DNA of 64,000 nucleotides, from positions 102,944 to 166,943 of the forward strand of contig NZ_PVZB01000018.1 of NCBI RefSeq assembly GCF_003002025.1. The letters run 5' to 3'. The notes beneath the pieces are model-generated. The model saw only the letters and a program-made list of their open reading frames with translations. It was not told where the DNA came from and ran no database searches. Each line of letters starts with the position of its first letter. The stretch's first letter is position 1. Shown here in pieces: positions 18,220 through 27,714 of the stretch. Source of the stretch: Paraburkholderia sp. BL25I1N1 (GTDB lineage: Bacteria > Pseudomonadota > Gammaproteobacteria > Burkholderiales > Burkholderiaceae). The position numbers and the translations under genes were made by a program.

Positions 18220-18852
18220 ATGACCACACCGCGCCGTGCGCTGATCGTTATCGATGTGCAGAACGAATACGTGACCGGCGATCTGCCGATCGAATATCCG
18301 GACGTGCAAAGCTCGCTCGCCCATATCGGCCGCGCGATGGATGCGGCCCGGGCCGCCGGCGTGCCGGTGGTGGTCGTGCAAAACTTCGCGCCGGCCAGCT
18401 CGCCGCTATTCGCGCGTGGCAGCAGCGGCGCGGAGCTGCATCCGGTGGTGGGCGAGCGGGCTCGCGATCACTACGTCGAAAAGTCGCTGCCGAGCGCTTT
18501 TACCGGCACCGACCTGGCCGACTGGCTCGCCGCGCGCCAGATCGACACGCTGACGGTTGTCGGCTACATGACGCACAACTGCGACGCGTCGACCATCAAT
18601 CACGCGGTTCACTCGGGGCTGACCGTCGAGTTCCTGCATGACGCGACGGGTTCTGTGCCGTGTCAGAACAGCGCGGGTTTCGCCAGCGCGCAGGACATCC
18701 ATCGGGTGTTCAGCGTGGTGCTGCAGTCGCGTTTCGCGGCGGTGGCGAGCACGGACGAGTGGATCGCGGCGGTGCGGAGCGGGACGCCTTTGGAGCGGGA
18801 CAATATCTATGCGTCGAATCAGAAGGCAAGGGCCACGCGGACCGCGGCGTAG
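18220..18852 (+). CDS. Isochorismatase-family cysteine hydrolase
   Basis: Cytoplasmic amidase-like hydrolase of 210 residues. The cysteine hydrolase triad is present: Asp12 in VIDVQNEY, Lys88 in VEKSLPSAF, and Cys121 in THNCDAST, with the usual cis-peptide region GYMTHN before the Cys. Members act on amides such as nicotinamide, ureido acids or isochorismate; the substrate cannot be assigned. AAGGAG precedes the ATG by about 8 nt. The divergent FtrA-like regulator probably controls it. Confidence 0.9.
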   Translation: MTTPRRALIVIDVQNEYVTGDLPIEYPDVQSSLAHIGRAMDAARAAGVPVVVVQNFAPASSPLFARGSSGAELHPVVGERARDHYVEKSLPSAFTGTDLADWLAARQIDTLTVVGYMTHNCDASTINHAVHSGLTVEFLHDATGSVPCQNSAGFASAQDIHRVFSVVLQSRFAAVASTDEWIAAVRSGTPLERDNIYASNQKARATRTAA

Positions 18853-18942
18853 AGATCGCGTCGAGCGCTGCTATATAGAATGCGGTTCGGCCGGGTAGAA
18901 CAAAGCGGCGGATGCGGCATCACGCATGCTGTGCATGAAAAC

Positions 18943-18977
18943 AAAGGCGGCGGGTTGCTCACCCGTCCGCCTTTTTT
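18943..18977 (+). terminator. Rho-independent terminator after the cysteine hydrolase gene
   Basis: Arms 18943-18955 and 18961-18974 pair with a single bulge around a 5-nt loop, ending in T6. It separates this gene from the convergent TetR gene ending at 19005. Confidence 0.8.
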
Positions 18978-19004
18978 CGTCCGCCGCTTCCGTCAGGCGA
19001 TCGA

Positions 19005-19664
19005 CTAACCGCCGCCGCTCCGCTGCGCATGCCCATTACGCAGAGCCGGGCTCAGCTTCAGTGCGTCGAACATGCCTTCGACCATCTGCACGGCATGGGC
19101 GCCGAAATCCGTGGCGTCGGGCAAAAACAGCATGTCGCGCAGCGAACCGCTGACGAACGCATGCACCATCGCCGCCGCCAGCTTCGTGTCCAGATCCGCG
19201 GGCAGTTGCCCTTTGGAGATGGCATTGCGCAGACCGCCCTGGATTTTCTGAAGTCCTTCGCGCATGTTGGTCTGATAGCGGACCATCACCGGACCCATTT
19301 CCTCGACCAGCTCGCATTTCAGAAACAGGATGTCGAACACGCGCCGGCGACGCGGGTCGTTGGCGGTGTCGCGCAGACAGACTGTGCAGATTTCCATCAG
19401 ACGTCCGAGCGGATCGGGTTCGTTGGGATCTTGCGAGGCGGCCTTGAGTTCGTCCAGCGGCAGCAGCACGCGGTCGAACATTTCCGTGAACAGATCGCTC
19501 TTATGTGCGAAGTGCCAATAGATGGCACCGCGTGTGACGCCGGCGGCCTGCGCGATATCGGCAAGCGACGTGCGCGATACGCCTTTCTCGAAGAAAACCC
19601 GTTCGGCCGCGTCGAGAATACTGTTGCGCGTCTCCTGCGCCTCTTCTTTGGTTCTTCTGACCAT
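19005..19664 (-). CDS. TetR/AcrR-family repressor of the adjacent RND pump
   Basis: A 219-residue TetR-type repressor, closest by eye to AcrR, TtgR and BpeR. The N-terminal helix-turn-helix (about residues 30-53) is SLADIAQAAGVTRGAIYWHF, followed by an all-helical ligand-binding domain. I start at ATG 19664 (MVRRTKEEA) as in homologues; the frame is open to 19880 but the extension overlaps the operator region. It is divergent from a tripartite efflux operon, and an AcrR-like palindrome lies between them. Confidence 0.92.
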   Translation of the reverse strand: MVRRTKEEAQETRNSILDAAERVFFEKGVSRTSLADIAQAAGVTRGAIYWHFAHKSDLFTEMFDRVLLPLDELKAASQDPNEPDPLGRLMEICTVCLRDTANDPRRRRVFDILFLKCELVEEMGPVMVRYQTNMREGLQKIQGGLRNAISKGQLPADLDTKLAAAMVHAFVSGSLRDMLFLPDATDFGAHAVQMVEGMFDALKLSPALRNGHAQRSGGG

Positions 19665-19760
19665 GTTGGAATGACCTGCCCTGATTGTGGGGTTTTCCCG
19701 GGCGTTTTTAAGTACGCCCGATGACAATCCGTCTACCGTTGACCGAATTGCGAAGCAATC

Positions 19761-19823
19761 TTGCAAGTCCCCAGCCAGCAAGAGATATAAACGCACTTTT
19801 ACATGCATTCGTGAATGTATATA
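19761..19823 (+). promoter_or_regulatory. RND pump promoter with AcrR-type operator
   Basis: TTGCAA at 19761-19766 and GATATA at 19784-19789, 17 bp apart, form a plausible sigma-70 promoter toward the pump. At the expected start lies a 24-bp palindrome (19800-19823) with half-sites TACATGCATTC and GAATGTATATA separated by 2 bp, close to the E. coli AcrR operator. In the other direction TATTAT (19823-19828) and TTGGGC (19847-19852), 18 bp apart, could serve the tetR gene. Binding is inferred. Confidence 0.65.
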
Positions 19824-20093
19824 TAATAGCATCCCACGATCGGATAGCCCAAGCCGTGACGAAACGTTAATATCCGTCACTGTTGCCTTTCAAACGCTCT
19901 TCGCGCCGTGCCCGGACGGGCGGCGCCGTGCGGCATTTCCCCGGTATGGCGCATTTCACTCAGGGTGCCCTGCAGGTTCGGTGTGCGTCCGCGGGTGTCC
20001 GGTCAAGCGTCGCAAGACGCATGTGTGCGCTGTCGTCCCCGGGGTAGGGATGCGCGCACTTTTTCATTCTCAGTCTTTGACAGAGGTCGCTCC

Positions 20094-21326
20094 ATGCGCG
20101 TCGAACGGGTTCCATTCCGCTTAATCAGTGCCGCGACGGCTGCCGTATTGCTGGCAGCGTGCGGACCAAAACAATCTGCCCCGCCGCAACAAACGCCGGA
20201 AGTCGGCGTCGTCACTGTTCAGCCGACGGCCGTGCCCGTCGTCACCGAATTGCCCGGCCGCACCAGTGCCTTCCTCGTGGCGCAAGTGCGCGCGCGGGTC
20301 GACGGCATCGTGCTGCGCCGCGAGTTCACGGAAGGCAGTCAGGTCAAAGCGGGACAACGCCTGTACAAGATCGATCCGGCGCCGTACATCGCCACGCTGA
20401 ATAACGCCAAGGCGAGCCTGGCGAAGGCGCAGGCCAACCTCGTGTCGGTCACTGCGCAAGCGAACCGTTACAAGGTGCTGGTGGCGGCCAATGCGGTCAG
20501 CAAGCAGGACTACGACAACGCCGTCGCCTCGCAAGGGCAGGCTGTGGCCGACGTCGCCGCGGGCAAGGCGGCAGTGGACACGGCGCAGATCAACCTCGGC
20601 TATACGGATGTGGTTTCGCCGGTGAGCGGCCAGGTCGGCATTTCGCAGGTCACGCCGGGCGCCTACGTGCAGGCGAGCGCCGCCACCTTGATGGCCACCG
20701 TGCAGACACTGGATCCGGTCTATGTGGACCTGACGCAATCGAGCCTCGACGGGCTGAAGCTGCGCCGCGACATGCAGGAAGGACGTCTGAAGACGACCGG
20801 GCCGGACGCCGCCAAGGTCTCGCTGATTCTCGAAGACGGTCGCACCTATTCGGAGAAGGGCAAGCTGCAGTTCACCGACGTGACGGTCGACCAGGGCACC
20901 GGTTCGGTCACCGTGCGCGCGATCTTCAAGAATACCGACAAGGTGCTGCTGCCAGGCATGTTCGTGCGCGCGCGCATCGAAGAAGGCGTCAACGAAAGCG
21001 CGCTCGTGGTGCCGCAAGTCGGCATCACGCACGACCAGAAGGGGCAGCCGACCGCGCTGGTCGTCGGTAACGACAACAAGGTGGTGTTGCGTCAGCTGGT
21101 CACCTCGGGCACGTACGGTTCGAACTGGGTGGTCGAAAGCGGCCTGAATCCGGGCGACCGCGTCATCGTGCAGGGCACCGACAAGGCGAAACCCGGCATG
21201 CAGGTCAAGACCGTCGCCGCGCAACTTCCCGCCACACCCGCTTCCGGCGCTGCTGCTCAAAGCGCGCCGGCCGCCAGCGGTGCTGCGCAGACGGCACAAC
21301 CTGCCTCCGCTGCATCGGGCGCGTAA
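20094..21326 (+). CDS. RND efflux periplasmic adaptor lipoprotein (AcrA/MexA/BpeA type)
   Basis: Membrane-fusion subunit that links the inner-membrane pump to the outer-membrane channel. The 410-residue protein has a lipoprotein signal with lipobox LLAAC (acylated Cys at about residue 22), a lipoyl half-motif region with RVDGIVLRREFTEG, an alpha-hairpin (about residues 95-170), and a beta-barrel with PGMFVRARI. The C-terminal 40 residues are Ala/Ser/Gln-rich. ATG 20094 fits the signal peptide, although the frame is open to 19908. Divergent TetR control and gene order suggest BpeAB-OprB; AmrAB-OprA is the alternative. Confidence 0.93.
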   Translation: MRVERVPFRLISAATAAVLLAACGPKQSAPPQQTPEVGVVTVQPTAVPVVTELPGRTSAFLVAQVRARVDGIVLRREFTEGSQVKAGQRLYKIDPAPYIATLNNAKASLAKAQANLVSVTAQANRYKVLVAANAVSKQDYDNAVASQGQAVADVAAGKAAVDTAQINLGYTDVVSPVSGQVGISQVTPGAYVQASAATLMATVQTLDPVYVDLTQSSLDGLKLRRDMQEGRLKTTGPDAAKVSLILEDGRTYSEKGKLQFTDVTVDQGTGSVTVRAIFKNTDKVLLPGMFVRARIEEGVNESALVVPQVGITHDQKGQPTALVVGNDNKVVLRQLVTSGTYGSNWVVESGLNPGDRVIVQGTDKAKPGMQVKTVAAQLPATPASGAAAQSAPAASGAAQTAQPASAASGA

Positions 21327-21344
21327 TAACAGGGAGCCCGCCTC

Positions 21345-24300
21345 ATGGCAAAGTTCTTCATTGATCGCCCGATTTTTGCATGGGTGATCGCCATTATTCT
21401 GATGCTCGCGGGCATCGCGTCGGTGTTCACATTGCCGATCGCGCAGTACCCGACCATCGCGCCGCCGGCCGTGCAGATCAGCGCAACGTACCCGGGCGCA
21501 TCGGCGAAGACGGTGGAAAACACCGTCACGCAGGTGATCGAGCAGCAGATGAGTGGTCTCGACCATTTGCTGTATCTGTCGTCCACGTCGGACGACTCGG
21601 GTACGGCAACCATCACGCTGACGTTCGCGGCCGGCACCAATCCTGACATCGCGCAGGTGCAGGTGCAGAACAAGCTGCAGCTCGCCACGCCGCTGTTGCC
21701 GCAAGCCGTGCAGCAGTTGGGCACCAAGGTCACGAAGTCGAGCAGCAGCTTCTTGCTGGTGATGGCCTTCGTGTCCGAAGACGGCAGCATGAACAAGTAC
21801 GACCTGGCGAACTACGTCGCGTCGAACATTCAGGATCCGGTGAGCCGTATCGACGGCGTGGGTACGGTGACGCTGTTCGGTTCGCAGTACGCCATGCGGA
21901 TCTGGCTGGACGCGAACAAGCTGACCAACTTCGGCCTCACGCCGGTGGATGTGGAAACCGCGTTGCAAGCGCAGAACGTGCAGGTCGCGGGCGGTTCGCT
22001 CGGCGGCACGCCTTCCGTGCCGGGTCAGGTGCTGCAGGCCACTATCACGGAAGCCACGCTGCTCAATACGCCTGAACAGTTCGGCAACGTGCTGCTGAAG
22101 GTGAACCAGGACGGCTCGCGCGTTCGCATCAAGGACGTGGCCCGTATCGAACTCGGCGGCGAAAACTACAACTTCGACACCAAGTACAACGGCCAGCCCA
22201 CGGCGGGCTTCGGTATTCAGCTCGCTACCGGCGCGAATGCGCTGGCTACCGCGAAGGCGGTGCGCGCGAAGGTCGCCGAACTGTCGAAGTACTTCCCGCA
22301 CGGTCTGGTGGTGCAGTACCCGTACGACACCACGCCGTTCGTGCGTCTGTCGATCGAAGAAGTGGTCAAGACGCTGCTCGAAGGTATCGTGCTGGTGTTC
22401 CTGGTCATGTACCTGTTCCTGCAAAACCTGCGCGCCACGCTGATCCCGACGATCGCTGTGCCGGTGGTGCTGCTGGGCACGTTCGCGATCATGGGTCTGG
22501 TGGGCTTCTCGATCAACACGCTGTCCATGTTCGGGCTCGTGCTGGCGATCGGCTTGCTGGTGGACGATGCGATCGTGGTGGTGGAAAACGTCGAGCGGGT
22601 GATGCAGGAGGAGGGTTTATCGCCTCGCGACGCAACCCGCAAGGCGATGGATCAGATTACCGGCGCGCTGGTCGGCGTGGCGCTCGTGCTCTCGGCGGTG
22701 TTCGTGCCGGTGGCGTTCTCGGGCGGTTCGGTCGGCGCAATTTACCGGCAGTTCTCGCTGACGATCGTGGCGGCCATGGTGCTGTCCGTGCTGGTCGCGT
22801 TGATTCTGACGCCGGCATTGTGCGCGACGATTCTCAAGCCGGTTGAACCGGGGCACCAGGAAAAAACCACTGGTTTCTTCGGCTGGTTCAACCGCACCTT
22901 CAACAGGAGCCGCGACAAGTATCACTCGGGCGTGCACCACGTGATCAAGCGCTCGGGCCGTTGGCTGATCATCTATATGGTGGTGATTTTCGCGGTCGGC
23001 CTGCTGTTCGTGAAGTTGCCCAAGTCGTTCCTGCCTGACGAAGACCAGGGCACGATGTTCGTGCTGGTGCAAACGCCGTCGGGCTCGACGCAGGAAACCA
23101 CGGCGCGCGCGTTGAAGGACGTGTCCGACTATCTGCTCAACACCGAGAAGAGCATTGTCGAATCGACCTTTACCGTGAACGGCTTCAGCTTCGCCGGTCG
23201 CGGCCAGAATGCGGGTCTCGTGTTCGTGCGGATGAAGGATTACTCGCAACGTCAGCATAGCGATCAGAAGGTGCAGGCGCTGGTGGGCCGTCTCTTCATG
23301 CACTTCGGCAGCTACAAGAACGCGCTGGTGTATCCGGTGAATCCGCCGTCGATTCCTGAACTCGGCACGGCTGCGGGCTTCGACTTCGAATTGCAGGATC
23401 GCGCCGGCGTCGGTCACGCAAAGCTGATGGAAGCACGCAATATGTTGCTGGGCATGGCGGCGAAAGATCCGACGCTGGCTCAGGTGCGTCCGAACGGCCT
23501 GAACGACACGCCGCAGTTCAAGGTGGATATCGACCACGAGAAAGCTTCGGCGCTTGGTGTGTCGCTGTCCGCGATCGACCAGACGTTCTCGATCGCGTGG
23601 GCGTCGCAGTACGTGAACAACTTCCTCGATACCGACGGCCGGATCAAGAAGGTGTATCTGCAAGGCGATGCGCCGTTCCGCATGACGCCGGAAGACCTGA
23701 ACGCCTGGTACGTGCGTAACACCGCGGGTGGCATGGTGCCGTTCTCGTCGTTCGCGAGCGGCTCGTGGACCTACGGTTCGCCGAAGCTGGAGCGCTACAA
23801 CGGTATTTCCGCGGTGGAAATCCAGGGCGCGGCGGCACCGGGCAAGTCGACCGGTCAGGCCATGACAGCCATGGAAGCGCTCGTGGCGAAGCTGCCGGCC
23901 GGCGTGGGCTACGAGTGGACGGGCCTGTCGTTGCAGGAACGCCAGTCCGGTTCGCAGGCGCCGATTCTGTACGGCATCTCGATCCTCGTCGTGTTCCTGT
24001 GTCTCGCGGCACTGTATGAAAGCTGGTCGATTCCGTTCTCGGTGATCATGGTGGTGCCGCTCGGCGTGATCGGCGCACTGCTGGCCGCTACGCTGCGTGG
24101 ACTCGAGAACGACGTGTTCTTCCAGGTGGGTCTGTTGACCACGGTGGGTCTGTCGGCGAAGAACGCGATTCTGATCGTGGAATTCGCCCGCGAGCTGCAG
24201 CAGGGTGAGGGCATGGGGCCGATCGAGGCCGCGCTGGAAGCAGCGCGTCTGCGGTTGCGTCCGATTCTGATGACCTCGCTCGCGTTCATTCTCGGCGTGA

Positions 24301-24563
24301 TGCCGCTCGCGATCAGTAACGGCGCGGGTTCGGCGAGCCAGCACGCGATCGGTACCGGCGTGATCGGCGGGATGTTGACGGCGACCTTCCTCGCGATTTT
24401 CATGATCCCGATGTTCTTCGTCGTGATCCGCGCGAAATTCGGCGGTGAGAAGGAAGACCCGGATGAGGCGCTCGCACACTACAACCAGCACCATCCGCAT
24501 GACGGCCAGGGCGGCGCTTCGGCCGGGTCGACGGATCAAGGCTCGGGCAAGGACGGACATTGA
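21345..24563 (+). CDS. RND multidrug efflux permease (AcrB/MexB/BpeB type, HAE1)
   Basis: Inner-membrane proton/drug antiporter of 1072 residues that exports antibiotics and other hydrophobic compounds with its adaptor and outer-membrane channel. It has the HAE1 layout: first transmembrane helix starting FFIDRPIFAWVIAI, porter domain, transmembrane block with the proton-relay motif LVDDAIVVVENVERV, a second porter domain, and a second block with SAKNAILIVEFA. The C-terminal tail is rich in His, Gly and Ser. The gene follows the adaptor by 18 bp with GGGAG upstream, and the channel gene starts 1 bp after its stop. Confidence 0.96.
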   Translation: MAKFFIDRPIFAWVIAIILMLAGIASVFTLPIAQYPTIAPPAVQISATYPGASAKTVENTVTQVIEQQMSGLDHLLYLSSTSDDSGTATITLTFAAGTNPDIAQVQVQNKLQLATPLLPQAVQQLGTKVTKSSSSFLLVMAFVSEDGSMNKYDLANYVASNIQDPVSRIDGVGTVTLFGSQYAMRIWLDANKLTNFGLTPVDVETALQAQNVQVAGGSLGGTPSVPGQVLQATITEATLLNTPEQFGNVLLKVNQDGSRVRIKDVARIELGGENYNFDTKYNGQPTAGFGIQLATGANALATAKAVRAKVAELSKYFPHGLVVQYPYDTTPFVRLSIEEVVKTLLEGIVLVFLVMYLFLQNLRATLIPTIAVPVVLLGTFAIMGLVGFSINTLSMFGLVLAIGLLVDDAIVVVENVERVMQEEGLSPRDATRKAMDQITGALVGVALVLSAVFVPVAFSGGSVGAIYRQFSLTIVAAMVLSVLVALILTPALCATILKPVEPGHQEKTTGFFGWFNRTFNRSRDKYHSGVHHVIKRSGRWLIIYMVVIFAVGLLFVKLPKSFLPDEDQGTMFVLVQTPSGSTQETTARALKDVSDYLLNTEKSIVESTFTVNGFSFAGRGQNAGLVFVRMKDYSQRQHSDQKVQALVGRLFMHFGSYKNALVYPVNPPSIPELGTAAGFDFELQDRAGVGHAKLMEARNMLLGMAAKDPTLAQVRPNGLNDTPQFKVDIDHEKASALGVSLSAIDQTFSIAWASQYVNNFLDTDGRIKKVYLQGDAPFRMTPEDLNAWYVRNTAGGMVPFSSFASGSWTYGSPKLERYNGISAVEIQGAAAPGKSTGQAMTAMEALVAKLPAGVGYEWTGLSLQERQSGSQAPILYGISILVVFLCLAALYESWSIPFSVIMVVPLGVIGALLAATLRGLENDVFFQVGLLTTVGLSAKNAILIVEFARELQQGEGMGPIEAALEAARLRLRPILMTSLAFILGVMPLAISNGAGSASQHAIGTGVIGGMLTATFLAIFMIPMFFVVIRAKFGGEKEDPDEALAHYNQHHPHDGQGGASAGSTDQGSGKDGH

Positions 24564-24564
24564 G

Positions 24565-26142
24565 ATGCAAAAACACTCTCTGATTGCAGTGGCGGTCGCG
24601 CTGTTCGCCGCGGGGTGCACGATGGCGCCGAAGTACGAGCGTCCGGCTCCGCCCACGACGAGCACCTTCCCGACCGGCGGCGTGTACGACACGCAACCGG
24701 GCGCGACCCAGCCGGGCGCGAGCCAGACAGACGCGACCCAGGCGGGCAAGCAACCGCCCGGCGCGACAAATGCTGCGCGCAGCGCCAACGGCCTGGCCGC
24801 GGCGGATATCGGCTGGCGCGATTTCTTCGTCGATCCGCGCATGCAGCGGTTGATCGAGATCGCGCTGAAGAACAACCGCGACCTGCGCGTGTCGGTGCTT
24901 AACATGCAGGCCTCGGCGGCGCAGTACCGGATCGTTCGCGCCGGGCTGTTCCCCACGCTCGACGCCGCGGCTTCGCAAAGCAAGCAACGCACGCCGAAGG
25001 ATCTGTCGTTCTCGGGGCAGACGATTACCAACACGTATTCGGTCGGCTTGAACGCGTCGTGGGAAATCGACTTCTTCGGGCGGATTCAGAGCCTGAAGGA
25101 CCAGGCGTTGGCGCAATACCTGGCCACGGCTCAGGCGCGCAAGGCGGCGGAAATCTCGCTGGTCTCGCAGGTGGCGACCCAGTACATGACCGTGCTCGAG
25201 CTCGACGACCTGTTGAAAGTCACGCAGAACACGCTGAAGACCTCGCAGGAATCGTATCGGATCGCCAAGTTGCAGTTCGACAACGGCACCGGTTCGGAGC
25301 TGGATCTGCGTCAATCGCAAACCGTGGTCGAGCAGGCTCAGGCCAACCTGCAGCAGCAGCTGCGTCTGCGGGCGCAAGCGGATAACGCGCTCGTGCTGTT
25401 GATCGGCGAGCCGTTGCCGGACGATCTGCCGCCGGGCATGACGCTAGACAACCAGAATCTCCTCACGGATATTCCGGCGGGTCTGCCGTCGGATCTGCTG
25501 ACGCGTCGTCCGGACATCATGGAGGCCGAAGAGAATCTGCTGGCCGCCAATGCGAACATCGGCGCGGCGCGCGCGGCGTTCTTCCCGAAGGTCTCGCTGA
25601 CCGGCAGCTTCGGTACGCTCAGCCCGTCGCTCGGCGGTCTGTTCAAGCCGGGTTCGGCGGCGTGGAGCTTCGCGCCGTCGATCACGTTGCCGATCTTCGA
25701 GGGCGGACAGAATCTCGCCAACCTCGATCTCGCGAACATCCAGAAGAAAGTCCAGATCGCCACGTATGAAAAAGCGATCCAGTCGGCCTTCCGCGATGTG
25801 GCCGACGCCCTGGCGGCGCGTGGCACGTACGATCAGCAGATCCAGGCATTGGAGCGCAATACCTTTGCCGAACAGCGCCGGCTGGATCTGTCGAACCTGC
25901 GTTATACGAATGGTGTCGACAGCTATCTGACGGTGCTGACCGCGCAGACCGATCTGTATTCGTCGCAGCAGTTGCTGGTCACCGCCCGCATGCAACGTCT
26001 GCAGAACCTCGTGACGTTGTATCAGGTGCTCGGCGGCGGCTGGATCGAACACAACGGCGAGCAGCCGCGTCCGGCCGATGCACCGGTCGACTACGGTGCG
26101 GCGAGCGCGCCGGTGGCGGCTTCGGGGGCCACGGCGGGCTAG
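24565..26142 (+). CDS. Outer-membrane efflux channel lipoprotein (OprM/OprB/NodT family)
   Basis: TolC-like outer-membrane factor of 525 residues, completing the pump. The N-terminus has lipobox FAAGC with acylated Cys18. Residues from about 35 to 75 form an unusual Gln/Ala/Thr/Pro-rich stretch not typical of OprM. Two OEP repeats follow with the usual helices (SWEIDFFGRI, LLTRRPDIMEAEENL). I start at ATG 24565, one base after the permease stop; the frame is open inside the permease gene, but only this Met gives a lipoprotein signal. Confidence 0.94.
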   Translation: MQKHSLIAVAVALFAAGCTMAPKYERPAPPTTSTFPTGGVYDTQPGATQPGASQTDATQAGKQPPGATNAARSANGLAAADIGWRDFFVDPRMQRLIEIALKNNRDLRVSVLNMQASAAQYRIVRAGLFPTLDAAASQSKQRTPKDLSFSGQTITNTYSVGLNASWEIDFFGRIQSLKDQALAQYLATAQARKAAEISLVSQVATQYMTVLELDDLLKVTQNTLKTSQESYRIAKLQFDNGTGSELDLRQSQTVVEQAQANLQQQLRLRAQADNALVLLIGEPLPDDLPPGMTLDNQNLLTDIPAGLPSDLLTRRPDIMEAEENLLAANANIGAARAAFFPKVSLTGSFGTLSPSLGGLFKPGSAAWSFAPSITLPIFEGGQNLANLDLANIQKKVQIATYEKAIQSAFRDVADALAARGTYDQQIQALERNTFAEQRRLDLSNLRYTNGVDSYLTVLTAQTDLYSSQQLLVTARMQRLQNLVTLYQVLGGGWIEHNGEQPRPADAPVDYGAASAPVAASGATAG

Positions 26143-26213
26143 AATTGCTCGTTGTCCCAGGCGCGTAGAGCGGTTTCAGTTTCAGCAGAAACCGCCTCGC
26201 GCAGCCCGCCATG

Positions 26214-26247
26214 AAAAAAACGCCACGGCATGCCGTGGCGTTTTTTT
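26214..26247. terminator. Bidirectional terminator between the efflux operon and the purine permease gene
   Basis: A perfect 34-bp palindrome: A7 at 26214-26220, a 20-bp GC-rich self-complementary core, then T7 at 26241-26247. It terminates both convergent transcription units. Confidence 0.9.
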
Positions 26248-26304
26248 ATCCGCAGCGCTTGCGCGATCTCTCGTTCGCACAAGCGCTCGAGTGTTGCGCG
26301 CCGT

Positions 26305-27714
26305 TCAGTGCACGTCCGCCGCGCGCAGCATGTCATCGCCGCGCGGTTCGTTGCCGCCGCGTCCGTCGAAATCATGCCCGGCGCTGCGAATTTCGCACTG
26401 CGCCTTTTTCTCGCTCTTTACGCCGTTGAAGATCAGATTCAGCACGACCGCCGACACCGAAGCCAGCAGAATTCCGCTATGCAGCAGCGGCGAGAGCGCC
26501 GGCGGCAGCTTCGAGAAGAAGTGCGGCGACACCACCGGCACGAGACCCAGGCCGATACTGACCGCGACGATGAACAGGTTGTGATGGTTCTTCACGAAGT
26601 CGACCTTCGACAGCACCTTGATGCCGTTCGCCGCGACCATGCCGAACATCACGATGCCCGCGCCGCCGAGCACGAAAGCCGGCACCGACGCGACCACTTG
26701 CGCCATCTTCGGGAACAGGCCCAGCAGCACGAGGATCACGCCGCCCATCGCGCAGACAAAGCGGCTCTTCACGCCGGTCACGCCGATCAGGCCGACGTTC
26801 TGGGAGAACGAGGTGTGCGGGAACGAGTTGAAGATACCGCCGATCAACGTGCCCAGGCCGTCGACGCGCAAGCCGCGCACCAGCGTCTTCTGATCGACCG
26901 GACGATCCACCATGTCGCCGACCGCGAGGAACATGCCGGTCGATTCGATGAAGGTGACGAACATCACGGTGACCATCGTCGCGATCGACAGCGGATCGAA
27001 GTGCGGCAGGCCGAAGTGGAACGGCATGACGAAGCCGACCCACGGCGCGTGCGTGACGCCTTCCATGTTGACGCGGCCGATGGCCAGCGCGATCACAAAG
27101 CCGGCGACAATGCCGAGCAGCACCGAGATATTGGCAAGGAAACCCTTGGCGAATTTGTTGATCAGCAGAATCAGCATCAGCACGGTCAGCGAGAGGCCGA
27201 GATAGATCGGATTGCCGTAATCCGGATTGCCCACACCGCCGGCCGCCCAGTTGATGCCGACTTCCATCAGCGACAAACCGATCACCGAAATCACCACGCC
27301 GATCACGACCGGCGGGAAGAAGCGCAGCAATTTGCCGACCGCGGGCGCGAGCAGGATCCCGACCACACCGGCCGCAATCGTGGAGCCGAAGATGTCGAGA
27401 ATGCCGAGCGAGGGATTGGTGCCGATCGCGACCATCGGACCGACGGCCGCGAACGTGCAGCCCATGATGACCGGCAGACGGATGCCGAAAATCCACAGAC
27501 CGAGCGTCTGGATCAGCGTGGCGATGCCGCAGGAAAACAGATCGGCGCTGATCAGGAACGCGATCTGGTCTTTCGGCAATTTGAGCGCAGCGCCGATGAT
27601 CAGCGGTACTGCGACCGCACCGGCATACATCACCAGAACGTGCTGGATGCCGAGCGTGAGCAACTGGCCTGCGGGCAGTCGTTCGTCGCACGGGTGAACC
27701 GTGTTCGATTGCAT
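26305..27714 (-). CDS. NCS2-family xanthine/uric acid permease
   Basis: Nucleobase:cation symporter-2 of 469 residues that imports purines such as xanthine or urate with protons. It has about 12-14 hydrophobic segments. The family signature is visible in the middle region FVTFIESTGMFLAVGDMV and the following NSFPHTSFSQNVGLIGVTGVKSR stretch, where the QNVGL segment lines the substrate site. GGAG 9 nt upstream supports ATG 27714 over the upstream Met at 27732. The C-terminal tail is hydrophilic. No purine catabolism genes are adjacent. Confidence 0.92.
   Translation of the reverse strand: MQSNTVHPCDERLPAGQLLTLGIQHVLVMYAGAVAVPLIIGAALKLPKDQIAFLISADLFSCGIATLIQTLGLWIFGIRLPVIMGCTFAAVGPMVAIGTNPSLGILDIFGSTIAAGVVGILLAPAVGKLLRFFPPVVIGVVISVIGLSLMEVGINWAAGGVGNPDYGNPIYLGLSLTVLMLILLINKFAKGFLANISVLLGIVAGFVIALAIGRVNMEGVTHAPWVGFVMPFHFGLPHFDPLSIATMVTVMFVTFIESTGMFLAVGDMVDRPVDQKTLVRGLRVDGLGTLIGGIFNSFPHTSFSQNVGLIGVTGVKSRFVCAMGGVILVLLGLFPKMAQVVASVPAFVLGGAGIVMFGMVAANGIKVLSKVDFVKNHHNLFIVAVSIGLGLVPVVSPHFFSKLPPALSPLLHSGILLASVSAVVLNLIFNGVKSEKKAQCEIRSAGHDFDGRGGNEPRGDDMLRAADVH

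Noticed and set aside
22617..25034. 805-residue open frame on the minus strand inside the RND permease and channel genes
   Set aside because: It is antisense to two well-recognised genes, is rich in Arg, His and Gln as expected of a shadow in GC-rich DNA, and has no ribosome site or known domain.
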